DNA from: Chlorobiales bacterium
Lineage (GTDB): Bacteria > Bacteroidota > Chlorobiia > Chlorobiales > Chlorobiaceae
Assembly: GCA_022360275.1 (NCBI GenBank)
Contig: JAKSDC010000104.1
Location: forward strand, 1-12,936
Direction of reading: 5' to 3'
Length of the DNA: 12,936 bases
Numbering within the stretch: the first letter of the stretch is position 1; each line of letters begins with the position of its first letter. The notes under the pieces are model-generated. The model was given only the letters and a program-made list of their open reading frames with translations. It was not told where the DNA came from and ran no database searches. The translations under genes were made by a program, and so were the position numbers. This document shows positions 1-7,515 of the stretch, piece by piece.

Positions 1-107
1 ACATTGTTCAGTCGGCGCAGCTTTATATCGAGGCTCTTGTTGATATTTTCAACAAAATATTCAACGGTCATCGATCGCCTTTTCAGGCCTTTCTGATCAA
101 AATCCAT
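1..107 (-). CDS. hprK: HPr kinase/phosphorylase, N-terminal fragment (cut by window edge)
   Basis: Only the first 35 codons are in the window. They begin MDFDQKGLKRRSMTVEYF and continue to a basic DIKLRRLNN segment, which I recognise as the start of the Chlorobi form of HprK. In the family this bifunctional enzyme phosphorylates and dephosphorylates a serine of HPr; the P-loop catalytic domain lies in the missing part. The ATG at 105-107 has no clear Shine-Dalgarno sequence before it. The gene sits 70 bases downstream of hpf on the same strand, with a strong hairpin between them. The family call rests on remembered similarity of a short N-terminus, so it is good but not certain. Confidence 0.7.
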   Translation of the reverse strand, partial: MDFDQKGLKRRSMTVEYFVENINKSLDIKLRRLNN

Positions 108-140
108 GGTAGTACGAAGCTAAGAGGTGCATCAAAGTGG

Positions 141-166
141 AACAGGGCCGGAAATCCGGCCCTGTT
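141..166 (-). other. Strong hairpin between hpf and hprK
   Basis: This is a perfect 11-bp inverted repeat (AACAGGGCCGG / CCGGCCCTGTT) with an AAAT loop, 11 bases beyond the hpf stop codon and 33 bases before the hprK start. No T-tract follows on either strand, so it is not a standard intrinsic terminator. It could be an RNA-processing or 3'-end stabilising structure that uncouples hpf and hprK message levels, or a weak terminator. Confidence 0.55.
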
Positions 167-177
167 GCTCGTGCAAA

Positions 178-510
178 TTACCTGTGATGATTCTGCAGCT
201 TTTCCTTATGTCTCTTCAACTGTCTGCCCAGCGAGTCCACACATCTGTCAACAGCCTGCTCATAGGTTGCCGCCGCTTCCTTGGAAACAAGAACGTTCTG
301 CGGAATATGAAGCGTTATTTCCGCAAGCTTGTTTTTTTCGAAGTCGTTTTTCTGATGATCGAGTATTACATGACAATTGACAATCCCGGAAAAGATCCTG
401 TCCAAAGTCTGCACAGCTTCACGGGCATACTGCTCTACGTCACGATGGTTATTTGTATGTCGTAAGGTAACCTGTACTTTTACGGCTTCTTTTACGTCTG
501 TGTTTGTCAT
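178..510 (-). CDS. hpf: Ribosome hibernation-promoting factor, short form (S30AE/YfiA family)
   Basis: The 110-residue product is a single S30AE domain. Characteristic pieces are the KVQVTLRHTNNHRDVEQYAREAV segment near the N-terminus (quoted here in part: VTLRHTNNHRDVEQYA), the central HVILDHQK strand, and the basic C-terminal helix ending RQLKRHKEKLQ. Proteins of this family bind the 30S decoding centre of resting ribosomes and block translation; the long C-terminal dimerisation extension of the long forms is absent. I chose the ATG at 508-510 rather than an in-frame ATG 96 bases upstream. It is preceded at the right distance by a strong AAGGAGG, and the extra 32 residues do not look like the family. 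The gene lies between a xerC-type recombinase gene (70-base gap) and hprK. Stationary-phase regulation is likely from the family's role but is not visible here. Confidence 0.9.
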   Translation of the reverse strand: MTNTDVKEAVKVQVTLRHTNNHRDVEQYAREAVQTLDRIFSGIVNCHVILDHQKNDFEKNKLAEITLHIPQNVLVSKEAAATYEQAVDRCVDSLGRQLKRHKEKLQNHHR

Positions 511-516
511 AGGCAA

Positions 517-523
517 CCTCCTT
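517..523 (-). promoter_or_regulatory. Ribosome binding site of hpf
   Basis: AAGGAGG on the minus strand, six bases before the ATG at 510. It is the best Shine-Dalgarno sequence in the left block and decides the start of hpf against a longer in-frame reading that begins at 606 inside xerC. It also suggests that hpf is translated independently and efficiently, unlike its weakly primed neighbours. Confidence 0.75.
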
Positions 524-580
524 TTAAAATGTAATGATAAACAGAAAAGAACACTCAAGAAAACCCGGGTATTGCGATTT

Positions 581-1588
581 TCATGCCCTGGGATGAGCTT
601 TTTCATACACCTCTCTCACCCTCCCAAAGGTTACATGCGTATATATTTCAGTGGTGGTCAGGTTGGTGTGGCCCAGCATCTCGCTTACACTTTTCAGATC
701 GGCACCGTTATTCAGCATATGCGTTGCAAAAGTATGGCGCAGAACGTGCGGGTTTTTATACTTGAGTTCCGTGACCGCCGACAGATATTTTTTTGTAACC
801 CTCTGAACAAGAACAGGATAAATACCCGTACCTTTTTTTGTTACAAAAACATATCCTGCGTCGGGACTTCCCCCATTTTTTATTCTAAAGAAGTTTTGTT
901 TGACTTCAAAATAATTTTTCAGGGCGCTGGCGGCATGCACTCCCAGCGGTACTATCCGCTGTTTGTTTCCTTTGCCTGTAATTTTCATGAAGCCCTGTTC
1001 AAGGTTGATCTGTTCATGTTCAAGGCCGACAACTTCCGATATACGAAGTCCGCATCCATACAGCACCTCGAGCATTGCCCGGTCCCGACTCAAGGTAAAC
1101 CGTTCTTCAGGAGCTTCTTTCTTACGTGAACCGGAATCCGGAGAGAGTGAAACGAGAATCTCTTCAAAAAGACTCGCCGTCTGTTCCTCATTGAGAAAGC
1201 CGGGAACGTTTTTGCTGAACCGGGGAGTGGAAACCTGTGATGGAATCGAAACCTTTATTATACCGGCTTCAAGAAGGTAGCCGTAAAAGCTTTTGACAGC
1301 GGCCAACTTTCTTGCAATGGATTGGGGCTGTAACCCTTCGCGCAACAGATACCCCAAATACAACCGTATATCGAGTACGGTAACCGAGCCCGGCTCTATA
1401 TCCGAACCGTCTTTCGAACCGTAATGATGGACAAGGAACTCATAAAACTGCGCAATATCTTTCCGGTATGCCTTACACGTATGTTCCGAATACTTTCTCT
1501 GCCCTCTCATGTAGTCGAGAAAAGCATTGAGACCGGGATATGTAGCAGTTGCTCGGGAAGCTGCAGGTTTCTCTTTTTTTTGCTGCAT
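581..1588 (-). CDS. xerC: Tyrosine recombinase, XerC/XerD family
   Basis: The 335-residue protein has the two-domain layout of Xer recombinases. An N-terminal SAM-like DNA-binding domain (about 17-112) contains YSEHTCKAYRKDIAQFYEFL. The C-terminal catalytic domain has a full set of active-site residues: R182 in GCGLRISEVVGL, K206 in ITGKGNKQR, H281 and R284 in HVLRHTFATHM, H307 in LGHTNLTTTEIYTH, and the nucleophile Y316. Xer proteins resolve chromosome dimers at dif, and this one looks catalytically competent. At 335 residues it is longer than the usual ~300; the extra length is an N-terminal tail and a charged insertion near 148-165. Its ATG shares one base with the stop of the preceding gene (TAATG), so translational coupling is likely. 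Whether it is XerC, XerD or a lone XerH-like enzyme cannot be settled here. The chromosomal context argues against a mobile-element integrase. Confidence 0.88.
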   Translation of the reverse strand: MQQKKEKPAASRATATYPGLNAFLDYMRGQRKYSEHTCKAYRKDIAQFYEFLVHHYGSKDGSDIEPGSVTVLDIRLYLGYLLREGLQPQSIARKLAAVKSFYGYLLEAGIIKVSIPSQVSTPRFSKNVPGFLNEEQTASLFEEILVSLSPDSGSRKKEAPEERFTLSRDRAMLEVLYGCGLRISEVVGLEHEQINLEQGFMKITGKGNKQRIVPLGVHAASALKNYFEVKQNFFRIKNGGSPDAGYVFVTKKGTGIYPVLVQRVTKKYLSAVTELKYKNPHVLRHTFATHMLNNGADLKSVSEMLGHTNLTTTEIYTHVTFGRVREVYEKAHPRA

Positions 1589-2424
1589 TAGAGACGCACG
1601 GCGGTCAGCTCATTCATGTTTCTGATATAATACAACGTAACATCGCGAAGCAGGAAATAATTCACACAGGGAACTGCCGTACCCCTGGCAAGGACGTCTT
1701 CATATACCTTGGTGTCGTTATGATAGACCCTGATAGTCGCTTCAAACCCTTCAGAACCCTTGGTCGGCATGTGGATAACGGTAATCAGCAGACCTTCTTG
1801 CTCAATATACTCACTAAAACCTTCACCGGACAGACTTGGCGACGAACGGTCCGGGCTCATGACTTCGGGAAGCACAACCTGCTGCAGTTCCTCATCGCTC
1901 AGCGATTCACGGCGCAAACTGTTTGCTCTGGCGGCATCTTCACCGATAGTATCGAGGACTTCGCCACTTTCCGTGTCGAGCATGAAATAGCTTCTTTCCG
2001 GAAACCCGGCGAAAGAACCGGCCGCATAAACCAGCATGCCGCCACGAAGATTCGCCACAAAAACCGCTTCGGGCCTGGCCCAAATCACCTCAGCCTCAAG
2101 AGGATCAACCGCCCAGAGTCCTCTGTGTTCGGGACTGTTAGCCTGATAACCGTGAATATAGAACAGAGTTCCTCGAGTAGTCTCAAGACCTGTCATGCTG
2201 TTTCCTCCCATCATCCCCCGAATACGGTCGTCAAGGGAAAAGTCTTTGAGAATTTCCTTGCCGGCCCCGAGTTCAAGACAGGTGAAAAAAGTTTTACCGG
2301 TTTCCCGCAGACGGTTCTCGCAGACGAGGAGGTCGGATTCGAGAAACATGATTTTCCATGGCTGCGCATTATGAGGGGAAACATATCGCCACTGCAGGGT
2401 ATATTTATCAGGTATTTTTTTCAC
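1588..2424 (-). CDS. DUF4905-like protein of unknown function
   Basis: The product is about 278 residues if translation starts at the GTG at 2422-2424 (VKKIPDKYTLQWRYVSPHN). It resembles proteins annotated DUF4905 in Chlorobi and Bacteroidetes: an opening LxWRY...PWKI strand, a central GLE...LFYIHGYQ segment, a SPEHRGLWAVDPLEAEVIW segment (quoted in part: HRGLWAVDPLEAEVIW), and many short beta strands suggestive of a propeller-like fold. No signal peptide, membrane span or catalytic motif is visible, and no function is known to me. The frame stays open upstream to an ATG at 2565, but that extension lies wholly inside the methyltransferase gene and has unremarkable sequence. With the GTG start the two genes overlap by 17 bases, and the stop overlaps the xerC start. 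The arrangement indicates co-expression in one minus-strand operon. Confidence 0.6.
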   Translation of the reverse strand: MKKIPDKYTLQWRYVSPHNAQPWKIMFLESDLLVCENRLRETGKTFFTCLELGAGKEILKDFSLDDRIRGMMGGNSMTGLETTRGTLFYIHGYQANSPEHRGLWAVDPLEAEVIWARPEAVFVANLRGGMLVYAAGSFAGFPERSYFMLDTESGEVLDTIGEDAARANSLRRESLSDEELQQVVLPEVMSPDRSSPSLSGEGFSEYIEQEGLLITVIHMPTKGSEGFEATIRVYHNDTKVYEDVLARGTAVPCVNYFLLRDVTLYYIRNMNELTAVRL

Positions 2425-3109
2425 GGGATTTCGACAGCCTGTAGATATTGACCGGTATGACCTGTTTGCCCCTGCTGAAACTTTTTGCATGGCTCGTAAC
2501 CGAAAAACCGCTTTCAAACGCAAGGTCAAGAAACTGTTCTGCAAGTCTCCTTCTTGGATCGGCAATATAGGCGCACCCTTCCGGTTTCACAAGCTTGTCG
2601 ACAGCGTGCACGATCGGTAACAGATTCACTCTTTCATATAACACATCGGCGGCAAACAACATATCGAAACGGTCCTTGAGCCGAATGCAGCGCCAGTCAA
2701 GCTGCCCTGTACTTACCGAAACGTTGTTCTTCAATGAGTTCAGCCGAATAAAACGTAGCGCCTCTCCGGAATAGTCGGTTGAAAGTACATCGGCTCCCAT
2801 TGCTGCTGCCGCAACACTGGTCACACCGACCCCCGCTCCTATTTCAATAATTTTCTTACCTGCAAGAACAAGTTCCTTCAGAATAAATTCCGACAGCGTC
2901 ACAGCAGCCGGCCATATTTCCGCCCAGTAGGGCATCTGCTCATCCTTCACAAAATCTTCGGGTGATATCCTGTCCAGCAGGACATAGCTGTCATGAACGC
3001 TCACGAATGTAAACGACCTGTCAGCTATTGTATACGGGCTTGTCTCGATGTCGTACTCTTTCGACAACGCCTCAAGCATAGCAGCTATGTTCTGCTCCGC
3101 ATCAATCAT
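2408..3109 (-). CDS. Class I SAM-dependent methyltransferase (METTL21/lysine-methyltransferase-like)
   Basis: The 233-residue product has a Rossmann methyltransferase core. Motif I is IIEIGAGVGVTSVAA (about 87-101), an acidic residue at the end of strand 2 (STDYS, about 110-114) should bind the ribose of SAM, and the DVLYE segment (155-159) matches the [DE]xxY-type motif of the METTL20/21 group. The preceding MPYWAEIWPAAVTLSEFIL (about 59-77) is also typical of that group, which methylates protein lysines; the substrate here is unknown. It is the first gene of the left minus-strand block, and its end overlaps the probable GTG start of the next gene. The ATG at 3107-3109 has only a weak ribosome binding site; an internal ATG ten codons later is a possible alternative. 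Confidence 0.8.
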   Translation of the reverse strand: MIDAEQNIAAMLEALSKEYDIETSPYTIADRSFTFVSVHDSYVLLDRISPEDFVKDEQMPYWAEIWPAAVTLSEFILKELVLAGKKIIEIGAGVGVTSVAAAAMGADVLSTDYSGEALRFIRLNSLKNNVSVSTGQLDWRCIRLKDRFDMLFAADVLYERVNLLPIVHAVDKLVKPEGCAYIADPRRRLAEQFLDLAFESGFSVTSHAKSFSRGKQVIPVNIYRLSKSREKNT

Positions 3110-3245
3110 GATAGAGCAACCGGTAACAGTGACAAGTAAGAAGGTTTAAGATCAATTCGGATGGTATGAATGTACGGAAAATCAAAGAGAGAATTCTATT
3201 TTAACCGGAAAACATCTGCGCGTCATAACCATAAAAGAGTCACCC
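3110..3245. promoter_or_regulatory. Divergent intergenic region, methyltransferase (-) / queF (+)
   Basis: These 136 bases separate two diverging genes, so promoters for both must lie here or close by. I found no convincing -35/-10 pair in either direction. There is no preQ1-riboswitch-like hairpin with an A-rich tail before queF. Confidence 0.4.
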
Positions 3246-3599
3246 ATGAAAAAAGAGCTTCTTGAAGTCTTCGACAATCAGTTCCCCGACAGGGATTATA
3301 CGATCGAAATCGTCAACCCTGAATTCACGTCGGTCTGCCCGAAAACAGGTCTGCCCGACTTCGGAACGATTACCATCAGCTACATCCCCGACAAGGTCTG
3401 CGTCGAACTCAAATCGTTGAAACATTATTATATCGAGTTTCGCAACGCGGGTATTTTCTATGAAAATATTACGAACACCATTCTTGACCACATGGTTGAG
3501 GTCCTCGATCCGAGGGAACTGACGATCACGACAGAATGGAAGGCGAGAGGAGGCATTACTGAGACCGTAACGGTTTCCTATAGCTCAAAGCAAACATAA
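3246..3599 (+). CDS. queF: NADPH-dependent 7-cyano-7-deazaguanine (preQ0) reductase, QueF
   Basis: The 117-residue protein is a short (YkvM-type) QueF, which reduces the nitrile of preQ0 to the amine preQ1 in queuosine synthesis. The catalytic cysteine C31 sits in FTSVCPKTGLPDFGTI, with the general-acid Asp at D38. The signature ELKSLKHYYIEFRN (54-67) is the family's NADPH-binding QueF motif. A glutamate following the nitrile-site region is present near the C-terminal half (IFYENITNTILDHMVE). The length matches the unimodular family. The ATG at 3246 follows an AAGAG at fair distance. It is transcribed alone on the plus strand, diverging from the methyltransferase and ending at a hairpin terminator shared with pscC. 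No other queuosine gene is in the window. Confidence 0.95.
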   Translation: MKKELLEVFDNQFPDRDYTIEIVNPEFTSVCPKTGLPDFGTITISYIPDKVCVELKSLKHYYIEFRNAGIFYENITNTILDHMVEVLDPRELTITTEWKARGGITETVTVSYSSKQT

Positions 3600-3621
3600 G
3601 CCCTGGAGTTTTTCCCATAAA

Positions 3622-3653
3622 AAAAGCCCTGGAGTGTTTGCTCCGGGGCTTTT
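3622..3653. terminator. Bidirectional intrinsic terminator between queF and pscC
   Basis: A 13-bp stem (AAAAGCCCTGGAG / CTCCGGGGCTTTT, one G-U pair) closes a TGTTTG loop. A-rich sequence stands before it and T-rich sequence after it on the plus strand, and the mirror image holds on the minus strand. It can therefore end queF and convergent pscC transcripts. A second copy of the left-arm sequence GCCCTGGAGT lies at 3600-3609, directly after the queF stop. Confidence 0.85.
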
Positions 3654-3692
3654 CCTTTATCATATATAACTAAGAGATAACTAATCCATGTA

Positions 3693-4439
3693 CTAATAGT
3701 TCTGATTGATGTATTGAACCAGAGTCGGAACGTCTTTTTTCCTTATACCCGAGTTCGGCACAGCTTTCATGTCCAAAACAAGCTTCTCCGTCTGACCTTT
3801 CTTTACATACTCACCCATCTTCACTTCAACCGCCTTGACGGCATGACACATTGTACACTTCCTCTGGAACAGCTTTCCGGCGGCGGCAAGTTCCTCACCG
3901 GCCAGAACAACCTGTTCGACTTCGACAGTCTCTTCAATCACCGCAACTTCACCTTCTCCGTCAGCCCCTTCTTCAACCACAACCGCTTCCTCAATAACCT
4001 CCTCTTCAATTACAGCCTCTTCTCCGACAGGTTGATCTTCAATGTTCTCAAAATCTTCACCCTCATTGAACGCATCAAGCTGACTCACCGTCCGGATATA
4101 CTTGCCATCCATCGTGGTTGTACGGCCTTTCTCCCAGACAACTTCAAGGCTGAGAAACATGACAGCAACAATAACAAAAATGGTCACAGGCATACTAATT
4201 ACCCATCTTTCACTGACTCGCGCAGACATCTTGCCGAGTCCCCAGATAATGAGAGAAGAAAAAAAGATCAGCAGAAACCACCCCATAAAGGACTTCAGAG
4301 GGGTAAGAACCGGGGAAATGTTTTCCGCAGGGGTCTGGAAACCTGTGAGAAGAGAGGATACGTAAAACAGTACCCCCATCAGGACAGCACCACCAATTGC
4401 CAGTGCAATAAGCTTACCATTTGATGATTTGTTATCCAT
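3693..4439 (-). CDS. pscC: Photosynthetic reaction-centre P840 cytochrome c (PscC, cytochrome c-551/cz)
   Basis: The protein (248 residues) begins MDNKSSNGKLIALAIGGAV, which matches the PscC N-terminus as I remember it. Three membrane helices follow (about 10-32, 47-71, 79-102), then the conserved EKGRTTTMDGKYIRT stretch. The C-terminal domain carries one haem c site, C195-T-M-C198-H199, with M224 (in LDMKAVPNSGI) the likely second axial ligand. In green sulfur bacteria this membrane-tethered cytochrome passes electrons from menaquinol:cytochrome c oxidoreductase to P840. The family is usually near 206 residues; the excess here lies in a tether (about 125-183) made almost only of Glu, Val, Ala and Gly. 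The gene is monocistronic, with divergent ppc upstream and a shared terminator downstream. The start codon has a poor ribosome binding site, but the conserved N-terminus supports it. Confidence 0.9.
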   Translation of the reverse strand: MDNKSSNGKLIALAIGGAVLMGVLFYVSSLLTGFQTPAENISPVLTPLKSFMGWFLLIFFSSLIIWGLGKMSARVSERWVISMPVTIFVIVAVMFLSLEVVWEKGRTTTMDGKYIRTVSQLDAFNEGEDFENIEDQPVGEEAVIEEEVIEEAVVVEEGADGEGEVAVIEETVEVEQVVLAGEELAAAGKLFQRKCTMCHAVKAVEVKMGEYVKKGQTEKLVLDMKAVPNSGIRKKDVPTLVQYINQNY

Positions 4440-4666
4440 GACAGCTGAAAATTTGGTGTTAGCGGGTTACGAATAATTTTAACAACTAAGATAAGCAATA
4501 TTCGATAAGCGACAAACAAAATAACCAATTAACACCCCACTCCTCTCTACCGTTCCGTACGCCCATCATTAACCTAAAAAAGGAATCTTGCCGACTTTGT
4601 GTATACCTCGATGATGGTTATTTTTCACCCTGAACAGAACTCCCATTAACCCTTTTGGCTCCCTTG
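4440..4666. promoter_or_regulatory. Divergent promoter region, pscC (-) / ppc (+)
   Basis: This 227-base AT-rich gap must hold promoters for both genes. On the minus strand, TTGTCG followed 16 bases later by TATCTT is a possible pscC promoter just upstream of the gene. On the plus strand, a TATACC at 4602-4607 is the only -10-like sequence I noticed, without a good -35. Both are weak calls. No clear operator or riboswitch is visible. Confidence 0.3.
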
Positions 4667-7435
4667 ATGATTATTTCAACGACAAGCGTCGTCGATTACG
4701 AAAAGGCAGAACTCGATTTCGAGTTTTTACTGGAATGTTTCCGGGAAGTGCTGCATAACTTCGGTGAAAAGCAGCTTGCCGAACACCTCCCCTGGAAAAA
4801 GGAATCTTTGCCCCTGAGCCGTTTTCCCAATGTCAGAAGGGCTGTACAGGCGTATTCAATTGTTTTTCAGCTTCTCAATATGGCCGAGGAAAACTCTGCC
4901 GCACAGCTCCGGAGAAACCTTGAAAGCCGAGAGGGCACCGCCTCCCTTTCCGGTCTCTGGGGAGACGCTCTGAATCATCTTCGAAAAATCGGGCTCACAG
5001 AAACCCAGATAGCGACAGAACTTTCGCACATTTCTGTAGAGCCAGTGCTGACCGCTCATCCCACCGAAGCAAAACGCAAAACAGTACTCGAACAGCACAG
5101 GGAACTCTACCTGCTCCTCGTGAAACTCGAAAACCAGATGTGGACTCCCGCCGAACGGGAAGATATCCGCAAAGAGGTCAAAGTTGTCCTTGAAAGACTA
5201 TGGCGAACCGGTGAAATTCTGTTTGAAAAACCAACTGTCGGCGCAGAACGGCAAAATGTCATTCATTACCTCTATAACATCTTTCCATCTGTGCTTCCCA
5301 TGCTTGACAAGCGGCTGATCCAGGCATGGGCAAGTGCCGGGTTCGATACCGCAGCTTTGGACAATCCGCGAAATTTTCCACGGCTCTGTTTCGGCAGTTG
5401 GGTGGGAGGCGACCGTGACGGGCATCCATTCGTTACACCCGAGGTAACCCGCCAGACACTCGTTGAAATGCGGCAGTATGCTCTGAGACTGGTTCACCAT
5501 CACCTGCATGAGCTTGCATCCAAACTCAGTCTTTCCGAACGGTTTCAGTCCCCAATCCCCTCCATGACAAAACGGATCGAACAGCTCAAGGAGTTGACCG
5601 GGGAAAAGGGACATAGTGCAACATCCAGAAACCCTAAAGAGCCTTGGCGTCAGTTCCTCAATCTGATGATAGCCGCTCTCCCTCCAGAGCCCGACATGCG
5701 TGAATCATATGATGAAACTCCGCCCTCCGGAACTTATGCGCACCACGGTGAACTGCTTCTGGATCTTGAACTCCTGAGAGACTCCCTTCTTGCCATTGGA
5801 GCTGATAACATTGCCAAAAACAATGTTTCTCCTGTGTACCGGATAGTTCAAACCTTCGGTTTTTATCTCGGCAAACTCGATATCAGGCAAAACAGCCGTT
5901 TTCACGACCTTGCACTTTCACAACTGATGACTGCAGCCGGATTGAACGGCGAAAACTTTCCCGACTGGAGCGAGGAAAAACGCATTGAATTCCTCAACAG
6001 CGAACTTCTCTCTCCGCGTCCCTTCACCCATCCCGACATGAAGGTCGGCCCGGAAGCCGAAACGCTTCTGCGCTGTTACCGAACGCTTGGCAATCACCTG
6101 AAACAGTATGGCCCCGACGGCATAGGCTCGTTGATCGTCAGCATGACCCGAAATGTCTCTGACCTGCTCGTGATATATCTCTTTGCCAGAGAAGTCGGTC
6201 TGATGACCACATACGAAGGGGGCGACGCCTGCATGATCCCCGTGGTTCCTCTTTTTGAAACCATTGATGATCTAAAAAAAAGCCCGGACATCCTTGGCAG
6301 CTTCCTCGACAATCCACTCACCATGAGAAGCATCGCTTATCAGCAGGAAAAACATGGCCGCAACAGACCGGTCCAGCAGGTCATGATAGGGTACAGCGAC
6401 AGCAACAAGGACGGCGGTATCGGAGCAAGCCTCTGGAATCTCTACAGGGCTGAAGAAAAACTCCTCGACAAAGGCCGTGAACGGGAAATCGATATTCTTT
6501 TCTTTCACGGTCGCGGCGGCAGCATCAGCAGAGGAGCCGGGCCAACACACCGCTTTACCAGGGCGCAACCGCACGGCTCTCTCGAAACCGGTCTTCGGGT
6601 GACCGAACAAGGGGAAACCATAGCCCAGAAATACGCGAACAGAATCAGTGCGACTTACAATCTTGAACTGTTCATGGCCGGCGTAGCCGAAGCCCGGCTC
6701 GCCCACCGGAAAAAACGGAAAAACACACTGCCGGTCAAGCAAATCATGGACTTTCTCTCCGAAGAAAGCAACAGGGCTTACCGAAAATTGATCCATTCGG
6801 AAGGCTTGTTTGATTTCTTCCATCAGGCTACCCCGATCGATATCATAGAATCAAGCCGTATCGGCTCCCGTCCTTCACGCAGAAGCGGCAAGCAAAGCCT
6901 TGATGACCTGCGCGCGATACCATGGGTGTTCAGCTGGAACCAGGCCCGCTTCGCCATCTCCGGATGGTACGGTTTCGGTACCGCTTTGGAACACCTGCGT
7001 GACATGCAGCCGGATGCATTTGATCTGATCAGGGAAAAAGATTTTTCCTGGCCTCCGCTCCAGTACATTGCAAGCAACGTTGCAACAAGCATCGCAACCG
7101 TAGATCCTGAAATCATGCAGGCATATGCCATGCTCGTTGAACGCCCTGAACCACGGCAAAAAATTCTTGACATGATCACTACCGAATACCGTAGAACAAA
7201 GCAGCTTCTTGACCTACTTTACGACGGCTCCTTCGAAGAAACATTTTTCAATGTGCTCCGCTTTATCAGGATGCGGCAGGAAGGACTGAGCGTGCTTCAC
7301 CGCTTGCAGATCGATCTGCTGAGAAGATGGCGGAATCATAAAACGTCGGGAAGGGAGGAAGCTGCCGAAGCCATGCTCCCTGAACTTCTGCTCACGGTCA
7401 ACGCCATTGCGAGCGGGCTGAGATCTACAGGTTAA
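4667..7435 (+). CDS. ppc: Phosphoenolpyruvate carboxylase
   Basis: The 922-residue protein catalyses PEP + bicarbonate to oxaloacetate + phosphate, the anaplerotic carbon-fixing step feeding the reductive TCA cycle. All signature blocks are present (ATG numbering): catalytic His in VLTAHPTEAKR (about 131), FGSWVGGDRDGHP (about 243-254), KLDIRQNSRFH (about 403-413), MIGYSDSNKDGG (573-584), the FFHGRGGSISRG loop (612-623), LRVTEQGE, GSRPSRRSGK and the C-terminal LRSTG. The length is slightly above the E. coli enzyme (883), as in other bacteria. I start at the ATG at 4667; an in-frame TTG 12 bases upstream is possible. Neither has a recognisable ribosome binding site. The C-terminal Asn that contacts the aspartate inhibitor in E. 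coli (RNTG) is Ser here. Divergent from pscC and followed 80 bases later by yifB. Confidence 0.97.
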   Translation: MIISTTSVVDYEKAELDFEFLLECFREVLHNFGEKQLAEHLPWKKESLPLSRFPNVRRAVQAYSIVFQLLNMAEENSAAQLRRNLESREGTASLSGLWGDALNHLRKIGLTETQIATELSHISVEPVLTAHPTEAKRKTVLEQHRELYLLLVKLENQMWTPAEREDIRKEVKVVLERLWRTGEILFEKPTVGAERQNVIHYLYNIFPSVLPMLDKRLIQAWASAGFDTAALDNPRNFPRLCFGSWVGGDRDGHPFVTPEVTRQTLVEMRQYALRLVHHHLHELASKLSLSERFQSPIPSMTKRIEQLKELTGEKGHSATSRNPKEPWRQFLNLMIAALPPEPDMRESYDETPPSGTYAHHGELLLDLELLRDSLLAIGADNIAKNNVSPVYRIVQTFGFYLGKLDIRQNSRFHDLALSQLMTAAGLNGENFPDWSEEKRIEFLNSELLSPRPFTHPDMKVGPEAETLLRCYRTLGNHLKQYGPDGIGSLIVSMTRNVSDLLVIYLFAREVGLMTTYEGGDACMIPVVPLFETIDDLKKSPDILGSFLDNPLTMRSIAYQQEKHGRNRPVQQVMIGYSDSNKDGGIGASLWNLYRAEEKLLDKGREREIDILFFHGRGGSISRGAGPTHRFTRAQPHGSLETGLRVTEQGETIAQKYANRISATYNLELFMAGVAEARLAHRKKRKNTLPVKQIMDFLSEESNRAYRKLIHSEGLFDFFHQATPIDIIESSRIGSRPSRRSGKQSLDDLRAIPWVFSWNQARFAISGWYGFGTALEHLRDMQPDAFDLIREKDFSWPPLQYIASNVATSIATVDPEIMQAYAMLVERPEPRQKILDMITTEYRRTKQLLDLLYDGSFEETFFNVLRFIRMRQEGLSVLHRLQIDLLRRWRNHKTSGREEAAEAMLPELLLTVNAIASGLRSTG

Positions 7436-7454
7436 GTCAACAAAGACTGGATAT

Positions 7455-7498
7455 TTACGGTTTTTATCACTATCTATCATGAAGAAAGAATACCGTAA
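7455..7498. repeat. Inverted repeat in the ppc-yifB gap
   Basis: TTACGGT (7455-7461) and ACCGTAA (7492-7498) form a perfect 7-bp inverted repeat around a 30-base loop. The second arm ends 17 bases before the yifB ATG. It may be a weak mRNA structure or an operator; there is no T-tract after it, so I do not call a terminator. Confidence 0.3.
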
Positions 7499-7515
7499 TT
7501 CCAATTCCTCGATTT

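Noticed and set aside
377..1129. Long plus-strand open frame opposite xerC and hpf
   Set aside because: It is antisense to two clear protein families and its translation (Cys/Phe-rich, no motifs) does not look like a protein.
1549..2451. 300-codon plus-strand open frame opposite the DUF4905-like gene
   Set aside because: Antisense to a gene that fits the operon on both sides; the translation has no recognisable features or ribosome binding site.
3110..3245. preQ1 riboswitch before queF
   Set aside because: No C-rich hairpin loop followed by an A-rich tail that could form the small pseudoknot was found.
3714..4424. 236-codon plus-strand open frame opposite pscC
   Set aside because: The minus strand encodes an unmistakable PscC. 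The plus reading is the complement of its Glu/Val-rich tether and membrane helices.
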